A stretch of DNA of 64,000 nucleotides, from positions 1 through 64,000 of the forward strand of contig NZ_FCOA02000009.1 in assembly GCF_001544875.2 (NCBI RefSeq), given 5' to 3'. The notes below the pieces were generated by a model that worked only from the letters and a program-made list of their open reading frames with translations, was not told the origin of the DNA and searched no databases. A program made the position numbers and the translations under genes. The stretch comes from Caballeronia hypogeia (GTDB lineage Bacteria; Pseudomonadota; Gammaproteobacteria; Burkholderiales; Burkholderiaceae). Shown here in pieces: positions 30,608 through 39,216 of this stretch; the stretch's first letter is position 1; each line of letters starts with the position of its first letter.

Positions 30608-30621
30608 CGCTCCTTACGGTT

Positions 30622-31356
30622 TCACTGCGCGTCGTGGAAGATCACCCCGAGCATGTGCCGCCGCCCCGATCGGAGGCGGCTCACGCCATGTCTCATGTTC
30701 ACCCGATACGGCCCACGGGTGCCCTGCACCGGCCGATGATGCACCGCGAAGAACACCACATCGCCCTGTGCGAGCGGCACGACTTCCGCGCGCGACTGCA
30801 TGCGCGGACGCTGCTCCGTCATCACGAACTCGCCGCCGGAAAAATCGCGGCCGGGCGCGGAAAGCAGTATCGCCATCTGGATTGGAAAGACGTGCTCGCC
30901 GTAGAGATCCTGATGCAGGCAGTTGAAGTCGCCGGGCGCATAGCGCAGTAGCAGCGGCGTCGGCCGCGTCTGCCCCGCGCGATGACAGCGCTCGACGAAC
31001 GCCGCATGCTCGCGCGGATAGCGCGTCTCGATGCCCATCACGTTGTTCCACCGGTTGGCGATCGGCGCGAGATGCGCATAGGCGGCGCGCCGCACGTCAC
31101 CTATGGCGTCGGGCAGCGGATAGGCGAAATACTTGTATTCCCCGCGCCCGAAGCCATGGCGCTCCATCACCACGCGGCTGCGGAAAATGCCTTCGCGGTC
31201 GTACAGCGCGGCGAGCGCCTCGCATTCTTCGCGTGAGAGCAGCCCCGTCGCGGTGGCGCAGCCATAACTGTCGAGCTGCGCTCCGAGATCGGCCCAGTCG
31301 AGCGCGTCGATGCGTTCTCCCGGATTCGTGGTGGTCGCGCGTTCCAGCACCTTCAT
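30622..31356 (-). CDS. 2OG-Fe(II) oxygenase family protein
   Basis: 244 aa. The likely iron ligands are His and Asp of NCLHQDLYGEHVFP and the His of RVNMRHGVSRLRSG, where the downstream Arg would bind 2-oxoglutarate. GGEFVMTEQRPRMQSR and QGDVVFFAVHHRPVQG are typical of the PiuC/prolyl-4-hydroxylase-like fold. The start MKVLERATTTNPGER gives the normal length. The substrate is unknown. It faces ribA tail to tail. Confidence 0.78.
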   Translation of the reverse strand: MKVLERATTTNPGERIDALDWADLGAQLDSYGCATATGLLSREECEALAALYDREGIFRSRVVMERHGFGRGEYKYFAYPLPDAIGDVRRAAYAHLAPIANRWNNVMGIETRYPREHAAFVERCHRAGQTRPTPLLLRYAPGDFNCLHQDLYGEHVFPIQMAILLSAPGRDFSGGEFVMTEQRPRMQSRAEVVPLAQGDVVFFAVHHRPVQGTRGPYRVNMRHGVSRLRSGRRHMLGVIFHDAQ

Positions 31357-31463
31357 GTCGTTTCTCCGGATGTGCGTGAGTTTGCCTCGCAGTGTGCACC
31401 GCGCGCGCCACGCGCGCACTCCGGGTCTTGCTGCGCAATTCGTCGACTTGCGCGCGGGATGCG

Positions 31464-31967
31464 TCAGTGCTCCATCGTTGCCATCGCGGCCTCGGCGATG
31501 CGCGCCTGCAGCGCGGTCTTCCGCGCGGCGATCTTCGGAGCCAGCGCGAGGAGATCGATCTGCGTCCTGCGCACCTCCGGAAACAGCGTCGATTCTTCCT
31601 CCTCGATGTGATGCGTCGTGTTTTCCTTGAGCACCTTGAAGGTCGCGTCGAAGCCGTCCTCGCCGGCGCGCAGCTTCGCGAATCGCTCGATCAGCGTCTG
31701 GACGAGGAAATGCTCGACATAGGCCTCGTCCACGTCAATTCGCTCGTGCGCGCCGAGCGCCTGTTGCGCGGCCGGATACAGCATTTCTTCCTCGACGATC
31801 GAGTGGATCGTCAGCAACTCGCAGGCGCGCTGCGCGAGCGTATTCCTGCGTTCGAAATCCTTCGCATCCGCGCGTTCGAACGCATCGAACAATTGTTCGA
31901 TGGCGCGGTGATCGGCTTCGAGCATGTCGAGCGCGTCCGGACGTCGCGGGGGTTGGGCGATAGACAT
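31464..31967 (-). CDS. Hemerythrin-domain protein
   Basis: 167 aa. The four-helix di-iron motifs are present in order: LEADHRAIEQLFDAF, IHSIVEEEMLYP, EHFLVQTLIERF and THHIEEEESTLFPEV. Such single-domain hemerythrins bind oxygen or nitric oxide, or sense iron and redox stress, in the cytoplasm. It stands alone behind its own upstream region, 107 bases downstream of the oxygenase start, same strand. Confidence 0.87.
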   Translation of the reverse strand: MSIAQPPRRPDALDMLEADHRAIEQLFDAFERADAKDFERRNTLAQRACELLTIHSIVEEEMLYPAAQQALGAHERIDVDEAYVEHFLVQTLIERFAKLRAGEDGFDATFKVLKENTTHHIEEEESTLFPEVRRTQIDLLALAPKIAARKTALQARIAEAAMATMEH

Positions 31968-32087
31968 GTGGATTCTCCAGATAGGGCTCTAGCGGCCCGG
32001 TAAGAACATCTGTGTGTTCCTGAGGTGCCGAAGAGAAGCAAAGCGAATGCCCGCGATTGGATCAGTTAACGGCCTCGGCCTGCGCGT

Positions 32088-34409
32088 CTAAATAGTCGAT
32101 TCCTTCGAAAAGCCGAGATCGCGTTGCCGCAGCACTTTCACCTGCCACCAGGCGGGCAGCAGACGCCGAACTTCGGCGCGCGCGAAACGGTCGTCGATCA
32201 GATAGAGGACGCCGCGATCGAGCGGTCCGCGAATCACGCGTCCGGCCGCCTGCACGACTTTCTGCAGACCGGGAAAAAGGTACGTGTACGCGTAGCCTTC
32301 GCCGAAGGCCTCGTGCATGCGCGCTTTCATTTGCTGGTTGACGGGGTTCAGTTGCGGCAGGCCGAGCGTCGCGACGAACGCGCCGATGAGCCGCGTGCCC
32401 GGCAGATCGATCGCCTCGCCGAACGCGCCGCCCAGCACCGCGAAGCCGATGCCGCGTCCGTCCGGCGCGAAGCGTTCGAGGAATTCGCGCTGCGCCGCTT
32501 CGCTCATCGCGCGCGATTGCTGCCAGCACGGAATCGACGGATGACGCGCCGCGAGCGCCTGCGCCACCTGCCCGAGATACTCGAAGCTGCTGAAGAAGCT
32601 CAGGTAGTTGCCCTCGCTTCGGAAGAACTGTGCGGCGATCAGGTCGGCGATGCGCTCGACGGAGCGTTCGCGGTCGCGATAGCGCGTCGAGACATCGGCG
32701 ATGGCGCGCACGTCGAGCTGATCGGCGGTGAAGGGCGATTCGACCTCGATGCGCACCGCCGACGGCGGCAGGCCGAGCGTGTCCGCATAGAAGTGCGCGG
32801 GCGTGAGCGTCGCCGAAAACAGCGCGACGCTGTGCGCGCGCGCTAAACGCGGCGCGAGATGCGGCGCGGGAATCACGTTGCGCAGGCACAGCACGGCATT
32901 GCGCTTCTTCGCGATCGAAGGCTCGCCCGCGAGCGTGATATCGAAGATCGAATGCGCGCCGAAACGCTCCGCGATGCGCGTGAAATGCACGGCATCGAAA
33001 TAAAAGCGCAGGGTGTCGGGCGTGAAGGCGTCGGGTTGTTCGCCAAGCGTTTCCGTCATCAGCGAGACGGCCTGGCCGAGCGCGTTCAGAAAGGGCTCGG
33101 GCGCCTCCGCGTGCGCCGCGTATTCGGTGCCGGCCGCGTGCTGCTCGCGCGTGGTCTCACTCCAGCTTCGCGCGACGCGGCCGAGCGCTTTCTTGAGCAA
33201 CGGCGGCGCGCCGCGACGCATCGAGTTGAAGGCGCTTTGATCGAGCGTCGCGGAATACATGCCGCGTGCGCGTTCGACGAGGTTGTGCGCTTCGTCGACG
33301 AGCACCGCCACGCGCCAGCGGTTCGCCTCCGCGAGCGCGAACAGCATCGCGCTGGTGTCGAAGTAATAGTTGTAGTCGCCGACGATCACGTCGCCCCAGC
33401 GCGACAATTCCTGGCTCAGATAGTACGGACAGACTTCATGAAGACGCGCGACTTCCGCCACCGACGCGCGATCGAGTTGCGCGCACTGGAGCGCGTCGGC
33501 CCGCGCGGCGGCGAGGCGATCGTAGAAGCCGCGCGCGAGCGGGCACGATTCGCCGTGACACGCGCGATCCGGATACACACAAGCCTTGTCCCGCGCGACG
33601 AGTTCGACGACGCGCAAGGGTCTGGCGGCGAGCGTCGTCAGCGCGTCGAGCGCGAGCTGGCGGCCCGCGCTTTTCGCGGTCAGAAAGAAGATCTTGTCGA
33701 TGCGCTGGCCGGGCCACGCCTTCAGGAGCGGAAACAGCGTGCCGACCGTCTTGCCTATGCCGGTCGGCGCTTGCGCGGCGAGACATCGGCCGGAAACCGC
33801 CGCGCGATACACCGCTTCGGCGAGCGCGCGCTGGCCGGGGCGGAAATCCGCGTGTGGAAAGACGAGCGTCTTCAGGGCTTCGTCGCGCGCCGCGCCGTGT
33901 TCGAGTTCCTGCCGCGCCCACGCGATGAAGCGCTCGCACTGCGCCTCGAAATGCGCGGCGAGCGCGGCCGCCGTCTGCGTTTCGACGAGCACGGTCTCGC
34001 CCTGATCGGCGATATCGAAATACACGAGCGCGATCTCGATGGCGTCCAGCCCGAGCTTGCGGCACATCAGATGCGCATACACGCGCGCCTGCGCCCAATG
34101 CAGATGCCGATGGTTCTGCGGCATCTTTTCGAGCTTGCCGCGATGCGTCTTGATCTCTTCGAGGCGGTTGAGCGCGGGATCGTAGCCGTCGGCGCGGCCG
34201 CGCACGCATAACGGGCCGTACGTTTCCGAAAGCGAGATTTCCTTCTGGTATCCGGCAGGGCGCCGGTTCGTCACGGTGACGTGGCCCGCGACGCCTTCCT
34301 GCGCGCTCGGCGTCGGCGTGAAGCGTAGATCGAGATCGCCCTGTTTCGCGGTGAACTCGCACAGCGCGCGCACGGCGACGGTGTAGGCGGGCTCGGATAC
34401 TGTATGCAT
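32088..34409 (-). CDS. XPD/DinG-type iron-sulfur DNA helicase with N-terminal nuclease-like domain
   Basis: 773 aa. Residues about 40-175 look like a PD-(D/E)XK nuclease fold: RGRADGYD gives Asp74, EEIKTHRG gives Glu85 and Lys87, then a QARVYAHL helix. The helicase follows: Walker A QAPTGIGKT (about 213-221), four Cys that can bind a 4Fe-4S cluster (277, 284, 289, 327), the VDEAHNL box at 371-377, and motif VI QAAGRVIRG near the end. DinG/XPD helicases unwind DNA 5' to 3' during repair. The chosen start is MHTVSEP at 34409. It stands alone on the minus strand, with the MocR gene 42 bases upstream on the same strand. Confidence 0.82.
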   Translation of the reverse strand: MHTVSEPAYTVAVRALCEFTAKQGDLDLRFTPTPSAQEGVAGHVTVTNRRPAGYQKEISLSETYGPLCVRGRADGYDPALNRLEEIKTHRGKLEKMPQNHRHLHWAQARVYAHLMCRKLGLDAIEIALVYFDIADQGETVLVETQTAAALAAHFEAQCERFIAWARQELEHGAARDEALKTLVFPHADFRPGQRALAEAVYRAAVSGRCLAAQAPTGIGKTVGTLFPLLKAWPGQRIDKIFFLTAKSAGRQLALDALTTLAARPLRVVELVARDKACVYPDRACHGESCPLARGFYDRLAAARADALQCAQLDRASVAEVARLHEVCPYYLSQELSRWGDVIVGDYNYYFDTSAMLFALAEANRWRVAVLVDEAHNLVERARGMYSATLDQSAFNSMRRGAPPLLKKALGRVARSWSETTREQHAAGTEYAAHAEAPEPFLNALGQAVSLMTETLGEQPDAFTPDTLRFYFDAVHFTRIAERFGAHSIFDITLAGEPSIAKKRNAVLCLRNVIPAPHLAPRLARAHSVALFSATLTPAHFYADTLGLPPSAVRIEVESPFTADQLDVRAIADVSTRYRDRERSVERIADLIAAQFFRSEGNYLSFFSSFEYLGQVAQALAARHPSIPCWQQSRAMSEAAQREFLERFAPDGRGIGFAVLGGAFGEAIDLPGTRLIGAFVATLGLPQLNPVNQQMKARMHEAFGEGYAYTYLFPGLQKVVQAAGRVIRGPLDRGVLYLIDDRFARAEVRRLLPAWWQVKVLRQRDLGFSKESTI

Positions 34410-34451
34410 GTACAGCAGTCTAGCATGCGCCGGATGGCGCAAAAGCGCTAT

Positions 34452-35864
34452 CTAGGACGGCGCGCGCAGCAGTTCTCCGAGCGTTTTCATCGCGCTTTCG
34501 GTTTGCGTCGACCATGGATGACCGAAGTTGATGCGCACGCAATTCCCGAACGCGTGACGCGCGGAAAAGATCGGCCCCGGCGTCACGTTGATGCCGCGCG
34601 CGAGCGCCTGCCGGTGCAACTGCATCGCATCGACGTGCCCGGGCAACTCGAGCCACAGGAAATAGCCGCCGTCCGGCCGCGCGAACGCGATCTCCGCCGG
34701 CAGCCAGCGCGCGATGGCGGTCTCCATTGCGCCGCGTTGTGCGAGCAGGGCGCCGCGCAGCTTGCGCAGATGCTTGTCGAAGCCGCCATGCTGCAGATAG
34801 TCGGCGATGCCCGCCTGAATCGGAATGCTGGTCGAGATGCTCGTCATCAGCTTGAGACGGCGGATCGCGTCCGCGAAACGTCCCGCCGCGACCCAGCCGA
34901 GCCGGTAGCCCGGCGCGAGCGTCTTCGAAAGCGACGCGCAATGCATGACGAGACCTTTCGTGTCGAAGGCTTTCGCGGGCGGCGGACGATCCTGCGCGAA
35001 ATGCAGCTCGCCGTAGACATCGTCTTCGATCAGCGGAACTTCGTGCTTCGCGAGCAGTTCGACGAGCGCGCGTTTTTTATCGATGGAAAGCGTGACGCCG
35101 GTCGGATTCTGGAAGTTGGTCATGAACCAGCACGCGCGCACCGGATGCTTGTCGAGCGCTTCGGCGAGCACGTCAAGATCGAGCCCTTCGCGCGGATCGA
35201 CGGGAATCTCGACCGCGCGCAACCCGAGATGCTCGACCGCCTGCAACGCGGCGTAAAAGCACGGCGATTCGATCGCGACGACATCGCCCGGGCGGGTCAC
35301 GGCCATCAGGCAGAGCGTGAGCGCTTCCATCGCGCCGTTCGTGACGATCAGCTCCTCGACCGGCTGTGCGATGCCCATGCCGATGTAACGCAGCGCGAGC
35401 TGCCGACGCAAAGGTTCGTTGCCGGGCGGCATGTCGACCACGGTGCTCCACGGATCGAGCATGCGCGTGGCGTGCGCGAGCGACTTCGAAAGACGCGCCA
35501 GCGGAAACAGTTTCGGCGATGGAAACGCGGAGCCGAGCGGCACGACATCCGGACGCTTCACCGCATCGAGCACGGAGAACACGAGGCTGCTCACGTCGAT
35601 GGGCGCGGGCTCCGCCAGCGGCGAGGGCGGCGTGCCCGCGGGTGCGGGAAGCCCGGCGCCCGGCGCGACGTAATAGCCGGAACGTTCGCGCGCGCGGATC
35701 AAACCCCATTCTTCGAGCAGGTAATACGCGCGAAAGACCGTCGACTGGCCGACGCCGTATTGCGTCGTCAGATGACGCACGGAAGGCAGGCGCGTGCCGA
35801 CCGGCAGGCGGCCCGCGCGAATCTCGGCGGCCATCGTGTCGGCAAGGGCTTGATAGCGCTTCAT
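34452..35864 (-). CDS. MocR-family regulator/aminotransferase-like protein
   Basis: 470 aa from the ATG at 35864. GntR winged helix at residues about 1-70 (LPSVRHLTTQYGVGQSTVFR). The PLP domain has VTNGAMEALTLCLMAV, NFQNPTGVTLS, IEDDVYGELHF and SLSKTLAPGYRLGW with the PLP Lys. It is close in layout to the MocR at 13363. It is divergent from the lipoprotein-flavoprotein gene set starting at 36020 with 155 bases between, so it is the obvious candidate regulator of that set. Confidence 0.85.
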   Translation of the reverse strand: MKRYQALADTMAAEIRAGRLPVGTRLPSVRHLTTQYGVGQSTVFRAYYLLEEWGLIRARERSGYYVAPGAGLPAPAGTPPSPLAEPAPIDVSSLVFSVLDAVKRPDVVPLGSAFPSPKLFPLARLSKSLAHATRMLDPWSTVVDMPPGNEPLRRQLALRYIGMGIAQPVEELIVTNGAMEALTLCLMAVTRPGDVVAIESPCFYAALQAVEHLGLRAVEIPVDPREGLDLDVLAEALDKHPVRACWFMTNFQNPTGVTLSIDKKRALVELLAKHEVPLIEDDVYGELHFAQDRPPPAKAFDTKGLVMHCASLSKTLAPGYRLGWVAAGRFADAIRRLKLMTSISTSIPIQAGIADYLQHGGFDKHLRKLRGALLAQRGAMETAIARWLPAEIAFARPDGGYFLWLELPGHVDAMQLHRQALARGINVTPGPIFSARHAFGNCVRINFGHPWSTQTESAMKTLGELLRAPS

Positions 35865-36019
35865 CGCGTGGCTCGATTGAAAGAACGCGCGAAGGCTTTG
35901 CGCGGCGCGAAATTGTCTCACACGCCCGGCGAAGGAATATCGACGCGCCGCCGCGCGTTTAAAGAGCAAGCGGCTCAATCGCCGCGCCTGTCTCTTTCGT
36001 TTCTTTCGGAGGTGATTTC

Positions 36020-36148
36020 ATGAAGCTCGCCAGAATCGCGACAGTCGTGTTCGCGTTGCTCGCCGGATTGCTCGCGGGATGTCAGACCGATGCCAGCGGT
36101 GGCTCATCGGGCGCGTCGTCGACCAGCGGCAGCAGCGGCGGATATTGA
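36020..36148 (+). CDS. Very small lipoprotein
   Basis: 42 aa, preceded by GGAGGTGA (36009-36016). A Lys-Arg start and hydrophobic stretch lead to LLAGC (Cys21), a good lipobox. The mature peptide is about 21 residues, mostly Ser and Gly. The TGA overlaps the TTG start of the flavoprotein gene (TTGA, 36145-36148), so the two are coupled. It could be a small envelope anchor or simply a translational leader for the flavoprotein. Confidence 0.65.
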   Translation: MKLARIATVVFALLAGLLAGCQTDASGGSSGASSTSGSSGGY

Positions 36149-37695
36149 GCACGCAGGCTGTATCGGACGCGGCGCTCGCGGCCTTCGCCGATGCGCTTGG
36201 CCCCGACGCGGTGTTGTCGGGCGATGTGTCGTCCTACGCCGATCCGTTCGCGCCCGGCGATGCCGCGTCGTACGCGCCATCCGCCGTGGTGCTGCCGTCG
36301 AATGTGGAAGACGTGCGCGCCGCGCTCGCGGTCGCGAACCGGTTTCGCGTGCCGCTCTGGACCGTTTCGACCGGCCGCAACTTCGCGTACGGCGGCGCCG
36401 AGCCGCGCGTGAACGGCAGCGTCGTGCTCGACTTGCGGCGCATGAAACGCATCATCGAGATCGACCAGACGCTGGGTCATGCGCTCGTCGAACCGGGCGT
36501 GACTTACTACGACCTGCATCGCGCGCTCGGCACGCCGCGCCGCTTCTGGCTCGATCCGCCCGCGGCCGGCTGGGGCAGCGTCATCGGCAACACGCTGGAA
36601 CGCGGCTACGGCACGACGCCCTACGGCGACCACGCGGCGCAGCAGTGCGGCATGGAAGTGGTGCTCGCCAATGGCGATATCGTACGCACCGGCATGGGCG
36701 CGATGTCCGCGAGCCGCGACTGGCAGGTCTTCAAAAGCGGCTTCGGGCCGTCCTACGACGGCATGTTCATGCAATCGAATTTCGGCGTCGTCACGAAGCT
36801 CGGGGTGTGGCTCATGCCCGCGCCCGAGGGCTACATGATCTGCCGCTATGCGTTCGCGCGCGAAGACGATCTGGAGCGCGTCGTCGATACGCTGCGTCCG
36901 CTCAGGATGGACGGCACGATCCAGAGCAATGCGGTGATCGAAAGCGCGGTGCGCTGGGCGGCGGGCGTGTCGACGCGCAAGGACTGGTACGACGGTCCCG
37001 GCGCCATGCCCGACGAAGCCATCGACGCAATGGCGCGCAAGATCGGCATCGGACGCTGGAATCTGCGTTTCTGCCTGTACGGACCGCTGTCGCTCGTGAA
37101 GGCGCGGCGCGATATCGTGCATGCGCGCTTTGCGGATATCGCGGGCGCGACGCTGTTCGAGATGCCTTATCGCGATGCGTCCGTCGAGCCCGAAGGCGGC
37201 GGCGATCGCGCGCAGGTCGGCATTCCGAACATGGAGGCGTTCAATCTGCTGAACTGGCGCGGCGGTTCGGGCGCGCATGTCGATTTCTCGCCGATATGCG
37301 CGCCGCTCGGACGCGAAGCCGCGACGCAGGCTCGCATGGTGCGCGAGCGCGCCGCGCAGTCCGGCTTCGATTATTACGGCGGCTTCACGATGGGCGAGCG
37401 CGCGATGCATCACATTTTCGCGGCGATTTTCGACCGCGACGATCCGCAACAGTCGCGCGCCGCCGGCACACTGATCGAAACGCTGATTCGCGAGGCGGGC
37501 GCGGCGGGCTACGGGCAATATCGGACGCATCTGGCGTTCATGGACCTGGCCGCCGCGCAATACGACTTCAACGATCGCGCGCTGATGCGGCTGTCCGAAA
37601 CCATCAAGCACGCGCTCGATCCGAACGGCGTCTTGTCGCCGGGCAAGCAGGGCATCTGGCCTGCGAAGCGAACATCCGGCGGAGGCGCGCCATGA
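36145..37695 (+). CDS. FAD-linked oxidase of the vanillyl-alcohol oxidase/4-cresol dehydrogenase family
   Basis: 516 aa, the length of PchF-type flavoproteins. The FAD-binding PCMH domain includes VVLPSNVEDVRAALAVANRF, LWTVSTGRNFAYGG and AAGWGSVIGNTLERGYG. The C-terminal cap and FAD end include GYGQYRTHLAFMDLAA and LDPNGVLSPGKQGIW. The family oxidises para-alkylphenols or related aromatics. I take the TTG at 36145, with GGCGGA just upstream and overlap with the lipoprotein stop. 4-cresol dehydrogenase normally partners a cytochrome c; the next gene encodes none. Confidence 0.83.
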   Translation: MSTQAVSDAALAAFADALGPDAVLSGDVSSYADPFAPGDAASYAPSAVVLPSNVEDVRAALAVANRFRVPLWTVSTGRNFAYGGAEPRVNGSVVLDLRRMKRIIEIDQTLGHALVEPGVTYYDLHRALGTPRRFWLDPPAAGWGSVIGNTLERGYGTTPYGDHAAQQCGMEVVLANGDIVRTGMGAMSASRDWQVFKSGFGPSYDGMFMQSNFGVVTKLGVWLMPAPEGYMICRYAFAREDDLERVVDTLRPLRMDGTIQSNAVIESAVRWAAGVSTRKDWYDGPGAMPDEAIDAMARKIGIGRWNLRFCLYGPLSLVKARRDIVHARFADIAGATLFEMPYRDASVEPEGGGDRAQVGIPNMEAFNLLNWRGGSGAHVDFSPICAPLGREAATQARMVRERAAQSGFDYYGGFTMGERAMHHIFAAIFDRDDPQQSRAAGTLIETLIREAGAAGYGQYRTHLAFMDLAAAQYDFNDRALMRLSETIKHALDPNGVLSPGKQGIWPAKRTSGGGAP

Positions 37696-38093
37696 CCACG
37701 ACCCGGCGCGCGTTTCTGATCGCCACCGGCGCTTCGGGATTGTTGCTGTCTGCGTTCGCGGGCGCGACGACGCTCCGCGCAGGATCGCCGCGCATCTGGG
37801 TCATCGACGAAGACTTGCCTGGCAGCGCCGCGCTCGTGCAGCGCGCATTGGTTCATGGCGCGCGCATCGAACCGCTGTGCGGCGATGCGGGCTGGTTGTG
37901 GTTCGAGCGCCTGTCGCGCGCTCGCGCGATCGCGGGTGTGACGCGCGGCGCCGATGCTTTCGTCCTGACGCAACTCGGCGCGCAAAACGGCATGCGCGTG
38001 ACGCAGCGCATGTGGCTCGGGGGCGCGGTGCGCTGGATGCTGGAATCGGCTGAAAGCGCGGGCTTCGTTACGCGATCCGGTTCGCTAGAATGA
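37692..38093 (+). CDS. Tat-type exported protein of unknown function
   Basis: 133 aa. MTTTRRAFLIATGASGLLLS is a twin-arginine signal (RRAFL) ending at about residue 26 (AGA). The mature part, about 107 aa, starts RIWVIDEDLPGSAAL and has one Cys and three Trp. There is no CXXCH haem motif. Its ATG overlaps the flavoprotein stop (ATGA). By position it replaces the cytochrome subunit of 4-cresol dehydrogenase, but I see no redox cofactor site. Family not recognised. Confidence 0.65.
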   Translation: MTTTRRAFLIATGASGLLLSAFAGATTLRAGSPRIWVIDEDLPGSAALVQRALVHGARIEPLCGDAGWLWFERLSRARAIAGVTRGADAFVLTQLGAQNGMRVTQRMWLGGAVRWMLESAESAGFVTRSGSLE

Positions 38094-38497
38094 CACGTGT
38101 CTCAATATTGCCGCGCGCGGATGAAATGATGGGAGTCACGGATACACGCACGATTGTCGACTGGCATGCACACGTCTACTTCGACGCCGCGAGCCGCGAC
38201 GCGGCCTGGGCGCTGCGGCTGGTCATCGAAGCGCATTTTGCGGGCGAACTGCAAGGCGGCGCGCTGCGCCTCGGGCGTTTTCACGAACGTCCGGTCGGCC
38301 CGCATCCAATGTGGTCGTTCCAGCTGGGATTCGGCGGTGAACTGCTCGCGCCGATGCTCGCGTGGCTCGCGCTCAATCACGGCGCGCTCGACGTCTTCAT
38401 GCATCCGAATACGGGCGACGCGCTGCGCGATCATCGCGATTCGGCGGTGTGGATCGGGCGCTCGCATGAGCTCGTCCTGTCGAAACTGATCGGCTGA
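38090..38497 (+). CDS. DOPA 4,5-dioxygenase family protein
   Basis: 135 aa. WHAHVYFDAASRDAAWALR, VGPHPMWSFQLGF, and LNHGALDVFMHPNTGDAL are the conserved His-containing blocks of the DOPA 4,5-dioxygenase family, a cytoplasmic ring-cleavage-like fold. The ATG at 38090 overlaps the previous stop (AATGA); ATG codons at 38126 and 38129 fit the family N-terminus better and may be the true start. It closes the four-gene set and is followed by a strong terminator. The substrate is unknown; an aromatic made by the flavoprotein is plausible. Confidence 0.78.
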   Translation: MTRVSILPRADEMMGVTDTRTIVDWHAHVYFDAASRDAAWALRLVIEAHFAGELQGGALRLGRFHERPVGPHPMWSFQLGFGGELLAPMLAWLALNHGALDVFMHPNTGDALRDHRDSAVWIGRSHELVLSKLIG

Positions 38498-38514
38498 ATC
38501 GACGCGCAAAAAGA

Positions 38515-38539
38515 AAAAGGCGGATCGCGTCCGCCTTTT
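38515..38539. terminator. Bidirectional terminator between the dioxygenase-like gene and the phasin
   Basis: Arms AAAAGGCGGA (38515-38524) and its perfect complement at 38530-38539 with a 5-base loop. A-rich sequence on one side and T-rich on the other make it active on both strands for the two convergent genes. Confidence 0.88.
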
Positions 38540-38555
38540 CCTGTTTGAAACCTGC

Positions 38556-39122
38556 TTACTTCCGGGCGCTGGCCGCTCGCGTCGGCACGGCGCGCACGGC
38601 CGTCTGGCTGGCGACGGAGGCGTCGTTCTGCGCGGCTTCGACGACCTGTTGCGCGGCCTTCTTAGCGGCTTCGTACGCCGAGTTCGCGGATTCCGTGGCG
38701 GCGTCGATCGCCGATTTCCACGCGCTCACGACTGCTTCGCTGCCCACGGGCGCATGGCTCGCGAGGCTTTCGACGAACGCCTGAACGTTGCGCTGGGACT
38801 TTTCGATCTGGTCCTGGGCCGCTTCCAGATAGCCGCCGCGCACGCCGGTGGCGATTTCATAGACGCCGATCCAGTACGCCTGCACGCGCTTCGCGCTGTC
38901 CTGCAGATGCTGGTTCTGGAGCGCGAAGAATTCCTGCGGATCGCGCACCGAGAACGACCGGGCGACGAGAGCCTGATGTTCGTCGAGCGCGGTCCTGATC
39001 GTGCGCACGTTCAGGTCGACCAGCTTTTCGAAACCACCGACGGCCTGGGCGGCGAGACCGAAGGTCGTATCCAATCCTTCCTTCTGCGTTGCGATGACGT
39101 TTTCCGGTGCAAGACTGCTCAT
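38556..39122 (-). CDS. phaP: Phasin family protein
   Basis: 188 aa. All-helical and Ala-rich. The phasin-2 domain runs from about residue 5 to 115: GLDTTFGLAAQAVGGFEKLV, FALQNQHLQDSAKRVQAYW, and YLEAAQDQIEK. Phasins coat polyhydroxyalkanoate granules, but similar proteins are numerous in Burkholderia, so the link to PHA is by family only. The start at 39122 has GGAG 8 bases upstream. It has its own promoter and terminator. Confidence 0.87.
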   Translation of the reverse strand: MSSLAPENVIATQKEGLDTTFGLAAQAVGGFEKLVDLNVRTIRTALDEHQALVARSFSVRDPQEFFALQNQHLQDSAKRVQAYWIGVYEIATGVRGGYLEAAQDQIEKSQRNVQAFVESLASHAPVGSEAVVSAWKSAIDAATESANSAYEAAKKAAQQVVEAAQNDASVASQTAVRAVPTRAASARK

Positions 39123-39188
39123 GCTCGACTCCATAAGGAAGTTGCCAATTGATTACGCGATGAATTTGTGCAGTGCAGCGAATGCACT

Positions 39189-39216
39189 ATTTTAAGGAAA
39201 GCGCGCGGAGTGTCAA
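39189..39216 (-). promoter_or_regulatory. Strong sigma-70 promoter of the phasin gene
   Basis: On the minus strand, TTGACA (39216-39211), 16 bases, TAAAAT (39194-39189). The -35 is perfect and the -10 matches 5 of 6. The leader is about 60 bases. Confidence 0.7.
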
